Below are positions 8,262 to 17,843 of a DNA stretch of 64,000 bases, in pieces. The stretch lies in contig NZ_CP039731.1 of assembly GCF_005155025.1 (NCBI RefSeq), forward strand, positions 2,790,001-2,854,000. Reading direction: 5' to 3'. How positions within the stretch are numbered: position 1 is the first letter of the stretch; every line of letters starts with the position of its first letter. A program made the translations under genes and the position numbers. This DNA is from Aquitalea aquatilis. Its GTDB lineage: Bacteria > Pseudomonadota > Gammaproteobacteria > Burkholderiales > Chromobacteriaceae. The notes beneath the pieces are model-generated. The model did not search any database. It saw only the letters and a program-made list of their open reading frames with translations, and was not told the origin of the DNA.

Positions 8262-10637
8262 ATGTCTCAAACCAAGTTCAACGTACGCAAAGTGGCGGTG
8301 CTGGGTGCTGGCGTGATGGGCGCGCAGATTGCCGCTCATCTGGTCAATGCCAAGGTGCCGACCATTCTGTTCGACCTGCCGGCCAAAGAAGGTAATAAAA
8401 ACGGCATCGTGCTCAAGGCACTGGAAGGCCTGAAAAAGCTCAAGCCGTCACCGCTATCCAATAAGGATGCTGTTGGCTATATCGAGCCGGCCAATTACGA
8501 AGATCATCTGCATCTGCTGAAAGATTGCGATATCGTCATCGAAGCCATTGCCGAGCGCATGGACTGGAAGGCGGATCTGTATCACAAAGTGGCGCCTCAT
8601 CTGGGCGAACACACCATCTTCGCTACCAACACCTCCGGCCTGTCGATCAACAAGCTGGCCGAGAGCTGCCCTGATGCGGTGCGCCCGCGTTTTTGCGGCG
8701 TGCACTTCTTCAACCCGCCGCGTTACATGCATCTGGTCGAGATCATCCCGTGCGTAACGTCGGATGCGGGCATTCTGGATAATCTGGAGCGTTTCCTGGT
8801 CACCACCCTGGGTAAGGGCGTGGTCCGTGCCAAGGATACCCCGAACTTTGTGGCAAACCGCATTGGTGTGTTCTCCATGCTGGCGACCATTGCCAATGCC
8901 GAAAAATTTGGCATCCGCTTTGATATTGTCGACGATCTGACCGGCCCGCGCCTCGGTCGTCCCAAGTCAGCCACCTTCCGTACGGCTGACGTAGTCGGCC
9001 TGGATACCTTCTCGCATGTGGTGAAAACCATGGATGACACCCTGCCGGGTGATCCGTGGCATGGCCTGTTCAAATCGCCGGAATGGCTGCAGAAGCTGAT
9101 TGCCGCCGGTGCGCTGGGTGCCAAGGCCAAGGTTGGTATCTACAAGAAAGACGGCAAAAAGATGTTCGTCTTCGATGCTGCCAGTGGTGACTATGTTGCT
9201 GGCGGTCAGAAGGGTGACGACGCAGTCAAAGACATCCTGAAGATTGCCGACCCGGCGGAAAAATTCAAGCAGCTGCGCGCCAGCACGCACCCGCAGGCAC
9301 AGTTCCTGTGGGCCTGCTTCCGCGATGTATTCCATTATATTTCCTACCATCTGGCCGATATCGCCAACTGTGCCCGTGATGTGGATTTTGCCATTCGCTG
9401 GGGTTTCGGCTGGTCGGCTGGTCCCTTCGAAACCTGGCAATCTGCCGGCTGGCAGCAGGTAGCGCAGTGGATCGACGAGGACGTCAAGGCGGGTAAGGCG
9501 CTGAGCACGGCCGAGCTGCCGGGCTGGGCACTGCAGGCTGATCGGGCTGGCGTGCACTTTGCCGCTGGTTCTTACAATGCGGCTGAGCAAAATCTGGTAG
9601 GCCGCTCGACACTGGATGTGTATCAGCGCCAGCTGGCGCCGGCCCGTGTACTGGGTGAAGCTGCTGCCCCGCTGGGTGAAACCGTATTTGAAAATGATGG
9701 CGTTCGCGCCTTTACCACGGGTGACGATATCCTGGTGGTGTCGTTCAAGTCCAAGGCGCACGCTATCGGTCCGGATGTGATTGATGGGCTGAACAAGTCG
9801 CTGGATATTGCCGAAGACCGTTTCAAGGGCCTGGTGATTTGGCAGACCGAAGAGCCGTTCTCGGTTGGTGCCGACCTGCAATCTATGCTGCCGGCCTTCA
9901 TGACGGGAGACTGGGCAGCCATCGACACCACGGTGCGTCGTTTCCAGGATACCTCGATGCGCCTGCGCTATAGCCAGGTGCCGACTGTAGCCGCAACGCA
10001 AGGTTATGTATTCGGTGGTGGCTGCGAGTTTGCCATGCACTGCGACAAGACCGTGGCAGCGCTTGAGTCTTATGTTGGTCTGGTAGAAGTGGGTGTTGGC
10101 CTGCTGCCAGGTGGTGGTGGTTGCAAGGAGTTCGCTCTGCGCGCGGCGCAGGAAGCCAAGGGTGACGTGCTGGCTGCCCTGAAGGATTACTTCATGGCGA
10201 TTGCCACGGCCAAAGTGGCGACCAGTGGTCAGGAAGCCCAGGAAATCGGCTTCTTCCGCAAGGGTGATCCGGTGGTATTCAATGCCTACGAGCTGCTGTA
10301 TGTCGCCAAACAGCAAGCGCTGGCCATGGCCGAGTCTGGCTATCGTCCGCCGCTGAAGGTGAAGGGATTCCCGGTAGCGGGTCGTTCCGGCGCGGCTTCG
10401 ATCAAGGGTTCTCTGGTGAATATGCTGGAAGGCCATTTTATCTCCCAGCATGATTTCTTCATTGCTTCGCAAATCGCCGATGTCATGACCGGCGGTGATG
10501 TTGAGGCCGGTACGCTGGTCAACGAGCAGTGGATTCTGGATCTGGAACGCAAGGCCTTCATGACCTTGCTGCAAAACGCCAAGACCCAGGATCGCATTGC
10601 CAATATGCTGACCACCGGCAAACCGCTGCGCAACTAA
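8262..10637 (+). CDS. 3-hydroxyacyl-CoA dehydrogenase / enoyl-CoA hydratase fusion
   Basis: This bifunctional protein hydrates enoyl-CoA and oxidises the resulting 3-hydroxyacyl-CoA. The dehydrogenase domain comes first (NAD fold VAVLGAGVMGAQIAAHL at about residues 10-26; NTSGLSINKLAE; CGVHFFNPPRYMHLVEIIP). The enoyl-CoA hydratase domain is C-terminal (about 470-700, GYVFGGGCEFAMHCD). This order is the reverse of E. coli FadB and like Bacillus FadN. The start at 8262 is chosen for its GAGG site and because residue 1 then directly precedes the Rossmann fold; an upstream in-frame ATG at 8229 would add 11 residues. The thiolase follows in the same operon. Confidence 0.9.
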   Translation: MSQTKFNVRKVAVLGAGVMGAQIAAHLVNAKVPTILFDLPAKEGNKNGIVLKALEGLKKLKPSPLSNKDAVGYIEPANYEDHLHLLKDCDIVIEAIAERMDWKADLYHKVAPHLGEHTIFATNTSGLSINKLAESCPDAVRPRFCGVHFFNPPRYMHLVEIIPCVTSDAGILDNLERFLVTTLGKGVVRAKDTPNFVANRIGVFSMLATIANAEKFGIRFDIVDDLTGPRLGRPKSATFRTADVVGLDTFSHVVKTMDDTLPGDPWHGLFKSPEWLQKLIAAGALGAKAKVGIYKKDGKKMFVFDAASGDYVAGGQKGDDAVKDILKIADPAEKFKQLRASTHPQAQFLWACFRDVFHYISYHLADIANCARDVDFAIRWGFGWSAGPFETWQSAGWQQVAQWIDEDVKAGKALSTAELPGWALQADRAGVHFAAGSYNAAEQNLVGRSTLDVYQRQLAPARVLGEAAAPLGETVFENDGVRAFTTGDDILVVSFKSKAHAIGPDVIDGLNKSLDIAEDRFKGLVIWQTEEPFSVGADLQSMLPAFMTGDWAAIDTTVRRFQDTSMRLRYSQVPTVAATQGYVFGGGCEFAMHCDKTVAALESYVGLVEVGVGLLPGGGGCKEFALRAAQEAKGDVLAALKDYFMAIATAKVATSGQEAQEIGFFRKGDPVVFNAYELLYVAKQQALAMAESGYRPPLKVKGFPVAGRSGAASIKGSLVNMLEGHFISQHDFFIASQIADVMTGGDVEAGTLVNEQWILDLERKAFMTLLQNAKTQDRIANMLTTGKPLRN

Positions 10638-10703
10638 ACGAAACAATGCATCAGTCCGACGGCCGCGAGGGGCGGAGCCGTCGGCTGCAAGGAGATTGAA
10701 AAA

Positions 10704-11906
10704 ATGGTTAAGCAAGTACAGGAAGCCTATATCGTCGCTGCCACCCGTACTCCGGTGGGCAAAGCACCGCGTGGCATGATGCGCCATGTGCGCCCGGATG
10801 ACATGCTGGCGCATGTGATTACCGGAGCACTGGCACAGGTGCCGACACTGGACCCGAAGCTGATTTCCGACTGCGTGGTGGGTTGCGCCTTCCCGGAAGC
10901 GGAGCAGGGCCTGAACATGGCGCGTATCGGTGTATTGTTGGCTGGCCTGCCCAATACCGTGGGCGGCATCACCATCAACCGTTACTGCTCGTCCGGCATC
11001 AACGCGGTGCAGATGGCTGCCGACCGCATCCGTCTGGGTGAGGCCGATGTAGTGATTGCCGCCGGTGCTGAATCGATGTCGCTGGTACCGATGATGGGCA
11101 ACAAAGTGTCGCTGAATCCGGAAATCTTTGCCAAGGATGAAAACTATGCCATCGCTTATGGTATGGGTCTGACGGCTGAGAAAGTGGCGCAGCAGTGGGG
11201 TGTGTCGCGTGAAGACCAGGATGCCTTTGCGGTGGAGTCGCACCGTCGTGCACTGGCCGCCATTGATTCCGGTGCCTTCAAGAGCGAAATCACCCCTTTG
11301 GAAGTGACCTATCGCACACCGAATCTGGAAACCGGCGAAGTGATCAGCAAGACCCGCGTGCTGGATACCGATGAAGGTCCGCGTCGCGAAACCACGCTGG
11401 AAGGCCTGGCCAAGCTGAAGACCGTATTCGATGCCAAGGGCTCGGTGACTGCCGGTAACTCTTCGCAAATGTCCGATGGTGCCGGCGCAGTGATTCTGGT
11501 ATCCGAGCGTGTGCTCAAGGAGTTCAACCTGGTGCCGCTGGCACGCTACGTGACCTTTGCGGTCAAGGGTGTACCGCCGGAAATCATGGGTATCGGTCCC
11601 AAAGAAGCCATCCCGGCAGCCTGCCAGCAAGCGGGCATCACCCAGGATGAGCTGAAGTGGATCGAGCTGAATGAAGCCTTTGCTGCACAGGCGCTGGCCG
11701 TGACCCGTGATCTGGAGCTGGATGCCAGCAAGATCAACCCGCATGGCGGGGCGATTGCGCTGGGCCATCCGCTGGGTGCTACCGGTGCCATCCGTACCGC
11801 CACGCTGGTACATGGCATGCGCAATGCCGGCCAGCAAGGCTATGGCATGGTGACCATGTGTATCGGTACTGGTATGGGTGCAGCCGGCATTATCGAAGTG
11901 CTGTAA
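10704..11906 (+). CDS. fadA: Acetyl-CoA C-acyltransferase (3-ketoacyl-CoA thiolase)
   Basis: Thiolases cleave 3-ketoacyl-CoA to acetyl-CoA and a shortened acyl-CoA. The 400-residue protein has the acyl-accepting Cys in NRYCSSGINAVQMAA, the ELNEAFAAQAL motif with HGGAIALGHPLGATGA (catalytic His), and the C-terminal Cys in MCIGTGMGAAGI. It lies 66 bases after the dehydrogenase/hydratase gene, completing the beta-oxidation cycle, and is closed by a terminator. Confidence 0.92.
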   Translation: MVKQVQEAYIVAATRTPVGKAPRGMMRHVRPDDMLAHVITGALAQVPTLDPKLISDCVVGCAFPEAEQGLNMARIGVLLAGLPNTVGGITINRYCSSGINAVQMAADRIRLGEADVVIAAGAESMSLVPMMGNKVSLNPEIFAKDENYAIAYGMGLTAEKVAQQWGVSREDQDAFAVESHRRALAAIDSGAFKSEITPLEVTYRTPNLETGEVISKTRVLDTDEGPRRETTLEGLAKLKTVFDAKGSVTAGNSSQMSDGAGAVILVSERVLKEFNLVPLARYVTFAVKGVPPEIMGIGPKEAIPAACQQAGITQDELKWIELNEAFAAQALAVTRDLELDASKINPHGGAIALGHPLGATGAIRTATLVHGMRNAGQQGYGMVTMCIGTGMGAAGIIEVL

Positions 11907-11926
11907 GGCTGCGTAGCCTGCTCGCC

Positions 11927-11954
11927 AAAACGCCCGCAATCGCGGGCGTTTTTG
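11927..11954 (+). terminator. Intrinsic terminator of the beta-oxidation operon
   Basis: An 8-bp stem ACGCCCGC/GCGGGCGT with loop AATC is followed by TTTTTG. It lies 24 bases after the thiolase stop. Confidence 0.85.
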
Positions 11955-12012
11955 TTTGCTTTACCTTGTTTCTCTTCAGTGACCGTGGAGTGCTGACTGG
12001 ATAGCTCGGCGG

Positions 12013-13530
12013 TCAGTCTACCTTGGATAAGGTGTCGAAATCGCTATTGCTGCAATCCTCAAACTCTTGTTGCGGGCTTTTCAGGCGAATCAGATAGGAC
12101 TTGCCCTGTGCGGTGAGAATCTGCTCGCGACCCGGCTCTGCCAGTTGCTTGGGCATCAGGAACCAGCGCTGGCTCTTGCGTGAATTGGGTTGGGTAATGT
12201 AAATCGCAGTGACCGGCTGGTCGCGATTGCCTGCCGGGTCGCTCAGCGATACCCCGACTGGACTCTGTCCCAGTATTTCTATACCGACCTTGGTACCATT
12301 CTGCTGGCGCAGGATGCGGCGGATGGCACCCAGCAGCAAAGGATGGCTTTCGGTCTTGACCAGCACCAGGCGGCCGATGGCCAGTTGTTCTACACTCTTG
12401 CCGATGAAGGTCAAGCCCATGCCGCTGCTGCTGATGTCGTTGACTTTCCAGTCCTGAGACGGCGTATTCTGGCTGTTTTCGATGTCCTGAATCTTGATGG
12501 TAAATGCAGCCCGCTCGAAGCCGATGGTGACTTGGGCGTTGGAGCTGTGCAGCGAGCGCTCGGATTTGCGTAGCGACTTGCCACCATCATCAGACCAGCG
12601 AATGGCCAGTTTTTCGCATAGCGCCAGCCATTCATCCCGTTCCAGCTTGGCATCCAGGGCCCTAAGCGAGGCCGGGATGGTACGGTCGAGATCGAACATC
12701 AGGTCGGCCAGGCGGCTGGTCAAGTCGCTGGTGGACCAGTAACGCAGCCATTTGCCGGCCATGCCACGCAGCAGAGGTTGCGGGTGTTCCGGCATGCTCA
12801 GGTTGATGACGAATACCGGTTCTTGAGCGGGAGCCTGTTTTTCCAGGCGTATGCCCTGGCTTAGCGGCATCATCATCTGGTCGACGGCAATGATCTCGCG
12901 GTGCAGCATATTGTCAGTCTGTGCCAGATAGAGCATGCAGCCCTGCAATAGCAGCTGTTCACAGCTGACTTCAACGGAGGAGTCGGGGTACAGCATCAGA
13001 GGCGTGCGGGCAACGCCAGCATCTTCCGCCTGCATGTAGAAGCGGAAGCCTTGTTGCCAGACTGAGCCTTCCGGCTTCAGATAACGCAGCGAATTCCAGG
13101 CAATCAGTCGCATCTGGTGATGCAGGCCACGCGCCGTGATCAGCCGGATGTCGGCTTCCATGGCATTGTTGGGAGAGGCCTGATACAGGCGCAGGCAAAT
13201 CTGGTAGGCGTTGGCCAGTTCGTGCCAGAAGGCCAGAATGGTGGGCAGATAGTTTTTGCTGCCGGGGGCTGCGGCCAGAAAATCCTGACACAGCTGGTGA
13301 TGAATGTTGTGGGCCTTGTCATCGACGTAGACCAGGGTCTTGATGCGCTCCTTCAACGGAATATCGGTATCCGCGTTGATCTTGGAGACGGCCTTGATGA
13401 TTTCAACCAGGGCAGTAAAGTATTCCGCCTGCGGCAAATCCCTCACCAGCATGGTCGCTGATTGAGCGATACCGGTTGCCAGGGAGTTTTTAGTGAGCAG
13501 GGAACTGACCAGAGATTTAAAATCGAACAT
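12013..13530 (-). CDS. Uncharacterised protein with C-terminal PilZ-like region
   Basis: The 505-residue protein has no signal peptide or clear membrane segment. Around residues 365-375 it has VNDISSSGMGLTF, which matches the second PilZ signature (D/N-x-S-x-x-G), in a beta-rich C-terminal region. PilZ domains bind cyclic di-GMP. The N-terminal 300 residues are helical and unfamiliar. I cannot see a clean RxxxR motif in the expected place, so binding of the nucleotide is uncertain. The gene stands alone, divergent from the patatin gene. Confidence 0.6.
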   Translation of the reverse strand: MFDFKSLVSSLLTKNSLATGIAQSATMLVRDLPQAEYFTALVEIIKAVSKINADTDIPLKERIKTLVYVDDKAHNIHHQLCQDFLAAAPGSKNYLPTILAFWHELANAYQICLRLYQASPNNAMEADIRLITARGLHHQMRLIAWNSLRYLKPEGSVWQQGFRFYMQAEDAGVARTPLMLYPDSSVEVSCEQLLLQGCMLYLAQTDNMLHREIIAVDQMMMPLSQGIRLEKQAPAQEPVFVINLSMPEHPQPLLRGMAGKWLRYWSTSDLTSRLADLMFDLDRTIPASLRALDAKLERDEWLALCEKLAIRWSDDGGKSLRKSERSLHSSNAQVTIGFERAAFTIKIQDIENSQNTPSQDWKVNDISSSGMGLTFIGKSVEQLAIGRLVLVKTESHPLLLGAIRRILRQQNGTKVGIEILGQSPVGVSLSDPAGNRDQPVTAIYITQPNSRKSQRWFLMPKQLAEPGREQILTAQGKSYLIRLKSPQQEFEDCSNSDFDTLSKVD

Positions 13531-13637
13531 TGTGCCTTAAGCTTTATTGGGCTCTATGTTTTGTCGAATGTATGTCACTATATCTTACGTCACCGTGCAG
13601 CTTAGGTGAAATAGTAAATTTCCGTTTTTTACTGAAT

Positions 13638-15863
13638 ATGCATCCTGCTACAAAAAGAATTTTGAAATTTTCGCTGAAACTGCTGATTCTGGCGCTGCCG
13701 CTGTTGGTCGCTGTGCCGCAGGCCCGCGCTTTCGAACTGCCCGCAGATGAAGGGGTGGGTGTAGTGCTGGGTGGCGGCGGTGCGCGCGGTTTTGCGCACC
13801 TGGGGGTGCTGCGTGAGTTGCAGCGTCTGCATATTCCCATTCGCTGCATTGCTGGTACTAGTGCGGGCGCGCTGGTTGGTGGCATGTATGCCAATGGCTT
13901 GGATCTGGATCAGATGGCTGCGGATTTTCGCGATGCCAACTGGGATCAGATGCTGTCCGGACGCCTGCCGCGCACGGATATTCCCTACGACAAGAAGCGT
14001 GATGATTACAAAAACTATCTTGATGTGACCTTTGGCCTGCAGGATGGGCAGCTGCGCGTGCCGCGTAGTGCCATCAATTCGCAGGAAATCGAGATGTTCA
14101 TCCGCAAGCTCACCCGCGACCGTCAGCTTGATACCTTCGAAAAACTACCCATTCCTTTCCGGGCGGTGGCGACCGACCTGGCCAATGGCGAGGCGGTGGT
14201 GTTTGACAAGGGGCCGCTGGCCGAGGCTTTGCGGGCCAGTATGGCGGTGCCGGGGGTGTTTGATCTGGTGGAGACGGATGGTCGGCTGTTGGTGGATGGC
14301 GGTCTGGCGCGCAACCTGCCGATTCAGGATGCGCGGCAATGTGCGCGGCACCTGATCGTGGTGGATGTTGGTACGCCACCATTGAAGAAAGACCAGATCA
14401 ACAGCTTGTTTGATGTGGTGGCGCAAACTTCCAACCTGATGGTCAGCCGCAACGTCAAAGAGCAGATGGCGCTGCTGCAGGCCGGTGATGTGTTGATCCG
14501 TCCGGATCTCAATGGCTATAGTGCCGCAGCCTTTGTGGATAATCAGGCCATTATCCAGCGCGGCAAAGCGGCGGCACTTGCTCAGGAGCAGGCCTTGCGC
14601 CGCTTTTCTGTCAGCGCCCAGCATTATGCCGCCTGGCGTGAGCGCTTGAAGTTGCCGGCTTATCCTGTGGTGGATGATGTCCAGGTCAAATCAGACAGTC
14701 GCTTTGTCAATGTAGATGGGCTGGCAAATAGTGTGGCCGGGATGAAGGAGGGGCAGACGGTTAACGATGTCCGTGAAAAGCTGCGCGAGCTGTTTGCTGC
14801 CGGCGATTATGATCAGCTCAGCTACGCCATTGACTCCAGCAACGGGCGCAACATCATGACCGTGATGCCGCTGGAAAAGAATATTGGTCCGAATACGGTA
14901 CATTTTGGCTTGAGCCTCAATAGTTCTACGCCAGGGGATTCCAATTTCAGCTTTCTGGCGGCGCATCAGCGTAACTGGCTGAACCCGGCTGGTGGCTCTT
15001 GGCGTAACGAGATGGTCATCGGCAAGGACAAGCTGTTCAAGACCGAGTTGTATCAGCCATGGTCGTATGACAGCCCCCTGTTTGCGGCCGTATCGCTCAG
15101 TTATCACCAGCAGCCTTTGTCATTTTATGATGACAATCACATAAAATATGCCGAAGTGAGCAACGATATCACCATGGTCAATGCAGATATCGGCACCGTA
15201 CTGGGCCGTTACGGTGAGTTGCGACTTGGCTTGTTTGATTCGCGGGTGGGGAGCTATCTGTCGCTAGGTGATTCCGCACTGTTGAGCGGCACAGTCAATC
15301 ACAGTTATGCCGGGGTGCGCGGCAAGTTGGTATTCGACCAGTTTGATAATCCGCGCTGGCCGCGATCCGGGTATTTCCTGAATGCCGTGCTGACCTCGTC
15401 CTTGCCGGCCATGGGCAGCTATACCGCGAGCCGTGACTATGATGCGGTAGTGGAAGGGGTGAAAACCTTTGGCGACCTGACATTCAGGCTCACTGGCAAG
15501 GCCCGGGGCATTGTCAATCGCAAGCCGGATGACTACCGACTGGAGTCGCTGGGCGGCTTTCTGAATCTGACCGGTTATCAGGCGGGGGAGTTGCTGGGCG
15601 AGAAGGTGGCCTTGTCACGGCTGATGGTGTACTGGCGCGCATCGTCGCTGCCATCGGCCTTGGGCAGCGGTTTGTATGCTGGGGTGTCGGGCGAGGTGGG
15701 GCGCGTGTGGGGTAATCCCTTCGATGGCCATACCACCCAATGGATCCCTGCTGGCTCGGTGTTTCTTGCGGCAGATACCATTTTTGGCCCTTTCTTCCTG
15801 GGCGTGGGCAATGCCAAGAATGGCAAACTGAGCGCTTATGTCTACCTGGGTGCGGATTATTGA
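13638..15863 (+). CDS. Secreted patatin-like phospholipase with outer-membrane barrel (PlpD-type, type Vd)
   Basis: The protein begins with a signal peptide (cleavage likely after ARA at 31). A patatin lipase domain follows, with the oxyanion loop GGGGARG (45-51), nucleophile Ser75 in GTSAG, and the dyad Asp in LVDGG. After about residue 330 come a POTRA-like linker and a BamA/FhaC-type barrel ending in aromatic Tyr. This is the layout of Pseudomonas PlpD, a phospholipase exported by its own barrel. ATG 13638 is chosen because it exposes the signal peptide. Its ribosome site is poor, and the open frame extends upstream to 13530. Confidence 0.87.
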   Translation: MHPATKRILKFSLKLLILALPLLVAVPQARAFELPADEGVGVVLGGGGARGFAHLGVLRELQRLHIPIRCIAGTSAGALVGGMYANGLDLDQMAADFRDANWDQMLSGRLPRTDIPYDKKRDDYKNYLDVTFGLQDGQLRVPRSAINSQEIEMFIRKLTRDRQLDTFEKLPIPFRAVATDLANGEAVVFDKGPLAEALRASMAVPGVFDLVETDGRLLVDGGLARNLPIQDARQCARHLIVVDVGTPPLKKDQINSLFDVVAQTSNLMVSRNVKEQMALLQAGDVLIRPDLNGYSAAAFVDNQAIIQRGKAAALAQEQALRRFSVSAQHYAAWRERLKLPAYPVVDDVQVKSDSRFVNVDGLANSVAGMKEGQTVNDVREKLRELFAAGDYDQLSYAIDSSNGRNIMTVMPLEKNIGPNTVHFGLSLNSSTPGDSNFSFLAAHQRNWLNPAGGSWRNEMVIGKDKLFKTELYQPWSYDSPLFAAVSLSYHQQPLSFYDDNHIKYAEVSNDITMVNADIGTVLGRYGELRLGLFDSRVGSYLSLGDSALLSGTVNHSYAGVRGKLVFDQFDNPRWPRSGYFLNAVLTSSLPAMGSYTASRDYDAVVEGVKTFGDLTFRLTGKARGIVNRKPDDYRLESLGGFLNLTGYQAGELLGEKVALSRLMVYWRASSLPSALGSGLYAGVSGEVGRVWGNPFDGHTTQWIPAGSVFLAADTIFGPFFLGVGNAKNGKLSAYVYLGADY

Positions 15864-15885
15864 AACTGGGCACTCGCATAGAAAG

Positions 15886-15910
15886 CGGCCACCGATTAGG
15901 TGGCCGTTTT
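15886..15910. terminator. Terminator between convergent patatin gene and trpC
   Basis: An 8-bp stem CGGCCACC/GGTGGCCG with a 5-nt loop is followed by TTTT on the plus strand. It ends the patatin transcript and could also act on the opposite strand. Confidence 0.7.
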
Positions 15911-15939
15911 GCTATTGCCATCTGCGCGGAGGGCGCGCT

Positions 15940-16740
15940 TCAGTCTTGCGGAAAGAACAGCCCGGCAAGGGCTGCGCCAGGGTCGTCCTGACGCATGAAG
16001 GCTTCACCTACCAGGAAACTGTGAACCTGATGGCTGCGCATCAGGCGTACGTCATCGGCGCTGAGGATGCCACTTTCGGTTACTGCAATGCGGCCATTGC
16101 TGATGCCAGGCAGTAGCTTGAGCGTAGTGGTCAGGCTGACTTCGAAGGTGCGCAGATTGCGGTTGTTGACGCCGATCAGTTCGGTATCCAGCTGCAGGGC
16201 TTGTTCCAGTTCTTCCTCATTGTGAACCTCGACCAGTACCGCCATGCCCAGCTCGCGTGACAGGGCTTCGAAATCGCGCATCTGGGCCAGCGGCAGCGCG
16301 GCGGCAATCAGCAGGATACAGTCGGCACCCATGGCGCGGGCCTCATACAGCTGATATTCATCGACCATGAAGTCCTTGCGTAGCACCGGCAAGTGGCAGG
16401 CGGCACGGGCGGCTTCCAGATAGGCGGCATCGCCCTGGAAATACTGCTTGTCGGTCAGTACCGACAGGCAGGCTGCACCGGCTGCGGCATAGCTGGCGGC
16501 TATGGAGGCCGGGTCGAAGTCGGCACGAATCACGCCCTTGCTCGGGCTGGCTTTCTTGATTTCGGCAATCACCGCCGGCTGACCCAATACATGCTTGGCG
16601 CGGATGGAGGCGACAAAGTCGCGTTTGTCGGTGGCACGCAATTCGGCCGCGCGGCGTACTTCGGCCAGCGGGCGGGTTTGCAGGGCGGCGGACACTTCCT
16701 GATGCTTGGTGGCAACGATGGTATTGAGGATGTCGGACAT
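15940..16740 (-). CDS. trpC: Indole-3-glycerol phosphate synthase
   Basis: This enzyme closes the indole ring in tryptophan synthesis. The 266-residue TIM barrel has the substrate-binding Lys in [13 protein letters not shown] (about residues 55-67), [36 protein letters not shown] and AVTESGI. It is a stand-alone TrpC without the TrpF domain. No other trp gene is next to it in this window. Confidence 0.95.
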   Translation of the reverse strand: MSDILNTIVATKHQEVSAALQTRPLAEVRRAAELRATDKRDFVASIRAKHVLGQPAVIAEIKKASPSKGVIRADFDPASIAASYAAAGAACLSVLTDKQYFQGDAAYLEAARAACHLPVLRKDFMVDEYQLYEARAMGADCILLIAAALPLAQMRDFEALSRELGMAVLVEVHNEEELEQALQLDTELIGVNNRNLRTFEVSLTTTLKLLPGISNGRIAVTESGILSADDVRLMRSHQVHSFLVGEAFMRQDDPGAALAGLFFPQD

Positions 16741-16859
16741 TCTGTAAGCCTGTGGTAATGCGTTCAGCCAAAACGGACATCATGCAGAACTGTGCCGGCT
16801 TTGGCAATCTTGCCGCAGTGGCCCTGTCTGGCGGAGCCGTTTCGAGGGGGCGGCTGACG

Positions 16860-17843
16860 CTAAGGTTTGGCTAACGGGTTTGCCTGGCTGCTGCTGTTTT
16901 GCAGATGGGGCAGGAAGAAGTCGAGTAGGCGCTGCGGCAGCCAGTGGATATGGCCGGGAAAGCAGCCACTGACAAAGCCGACATGGCCACCGTGCAGCGG
17001 GAAGTCTAGCACCACGGTGGGGCTGACCTCGGTCGCGGCAGGTAGGGCCGAGGCAGGCAGAAAGGGGTCATTGCGGGCATTCAGTATCAGTGTGGGGCAG
17101 CTGATCTGCCGCAGACGTGGCTTGCTGCTGGCGCGTTGCCAGTAATTGAGTGCCGTGCCATAGCCGTGCAGGGGGGCGGTGACTGCGTCATCAAATTCGA
17201 CAAAGGTGCGGGCGCGGCGTACCCGCCTCGCGTCGAACAGGCCGGGATGCTGGCGCAGCGTGGCCAGCGCCTTGGGTTTGAGCGTGTTCATGAACATGCG
17301 GGTATACAGCAGCCTGCCCAGTCCCCGGTCCAGCCGGGTGCTGGCAGCGACCAGATCCAGCGGGGCAGAGATGGCTGCCGCTGCGAGGGGGAGGGCTGAT
17401 GGGCCTTCTTCGGCCAGATAGTTCAGCAGCATGCTGCCCCCCAGCGATACCGCAGCCACCGCCATCAGCGGATAGCGTAGCGCCAGGCGCTGGAGAATCC
17501 AGCGGATTTCTGCCGCATCACCCGCGTGATAGGCGCGTGGCAAGGGATTATCCATGCCGCCGCAGCCGCGAAAGTGCGGTACGACGCCATGCCAGCCACG
17601 TGCGGCTACCGCCTGCATCAAGGCGCGGGCGTAGTGACTGTCGCTGCTGCCCTCCAGGCCATGAAACAGCACGACCAGCGGGCTGCCGCGCCGGCCATCG
17701 ACAAAATCCAGTGCAATGCTTGCCCCGTCCGGGGTTGGCCACTGTTCGCGCCGATAGGGCGGCCGTGGCGTGCGCAGCATCAGTGCTGGCCAGATGGTTT
17801 GGCTATGGCCGTCTGGCAGCCATGCCGGGGCACGGTAGGACAT
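16860..17843 (-). CDS. Alpha/beta hydrolase, YheT family
   Basis: The 327-residue protein has the YheT-family pattern: DGHSQTIWPAL near the N terminus, VLFHGLEGSSDSHYARAL (oxyanion region) and the nucleophile elbow AVSLGGSMLLNYLAEEG. The acid appears in LNARNDPFLP and the His in PLHGGHVGFVSG. YheT proteins are probable esterases of unknown substrate. The start overlaps the mogA stop by one base, so the two are translationally coupled. Confidence 0.85.
   Translation of the reverse strand: MSYRAPAWLPDGHSQTIWPALMLRTPRPPYRREQWPTPDGASIALDFVDGRRGSPLVVLFHGLEGSSDSHYARALMQAVAARGWHGVVPHFRGCGGMDNPLPRAYHAGDAAEIRWILQRLALRYPLMAVAAVSLGGSMLLNYLAEEGPSALPLAAAAISAPLDLVAASTRLDRGLGRLLYTRMFMNTLKPKALATLRQHPGLFDARRVRRARTFVEFDDAVTAPLHGYGTALNYWQRASSKPRLRQISCPTLILNARNDPFLPASALPAATEVSPTVVLDFPLHGGHVGFVSGCFPGHIHWLPQRLLDFFLPHLQNSSSQANPLAKP

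Noticed and set aside
8967-11939. Minus-strand frame of 990 residues
   Set aside because: Antisense to the dehydrogenase/hydratase and thiolase genes, low-complexity, and it spans two well-supported genes and a terminator.
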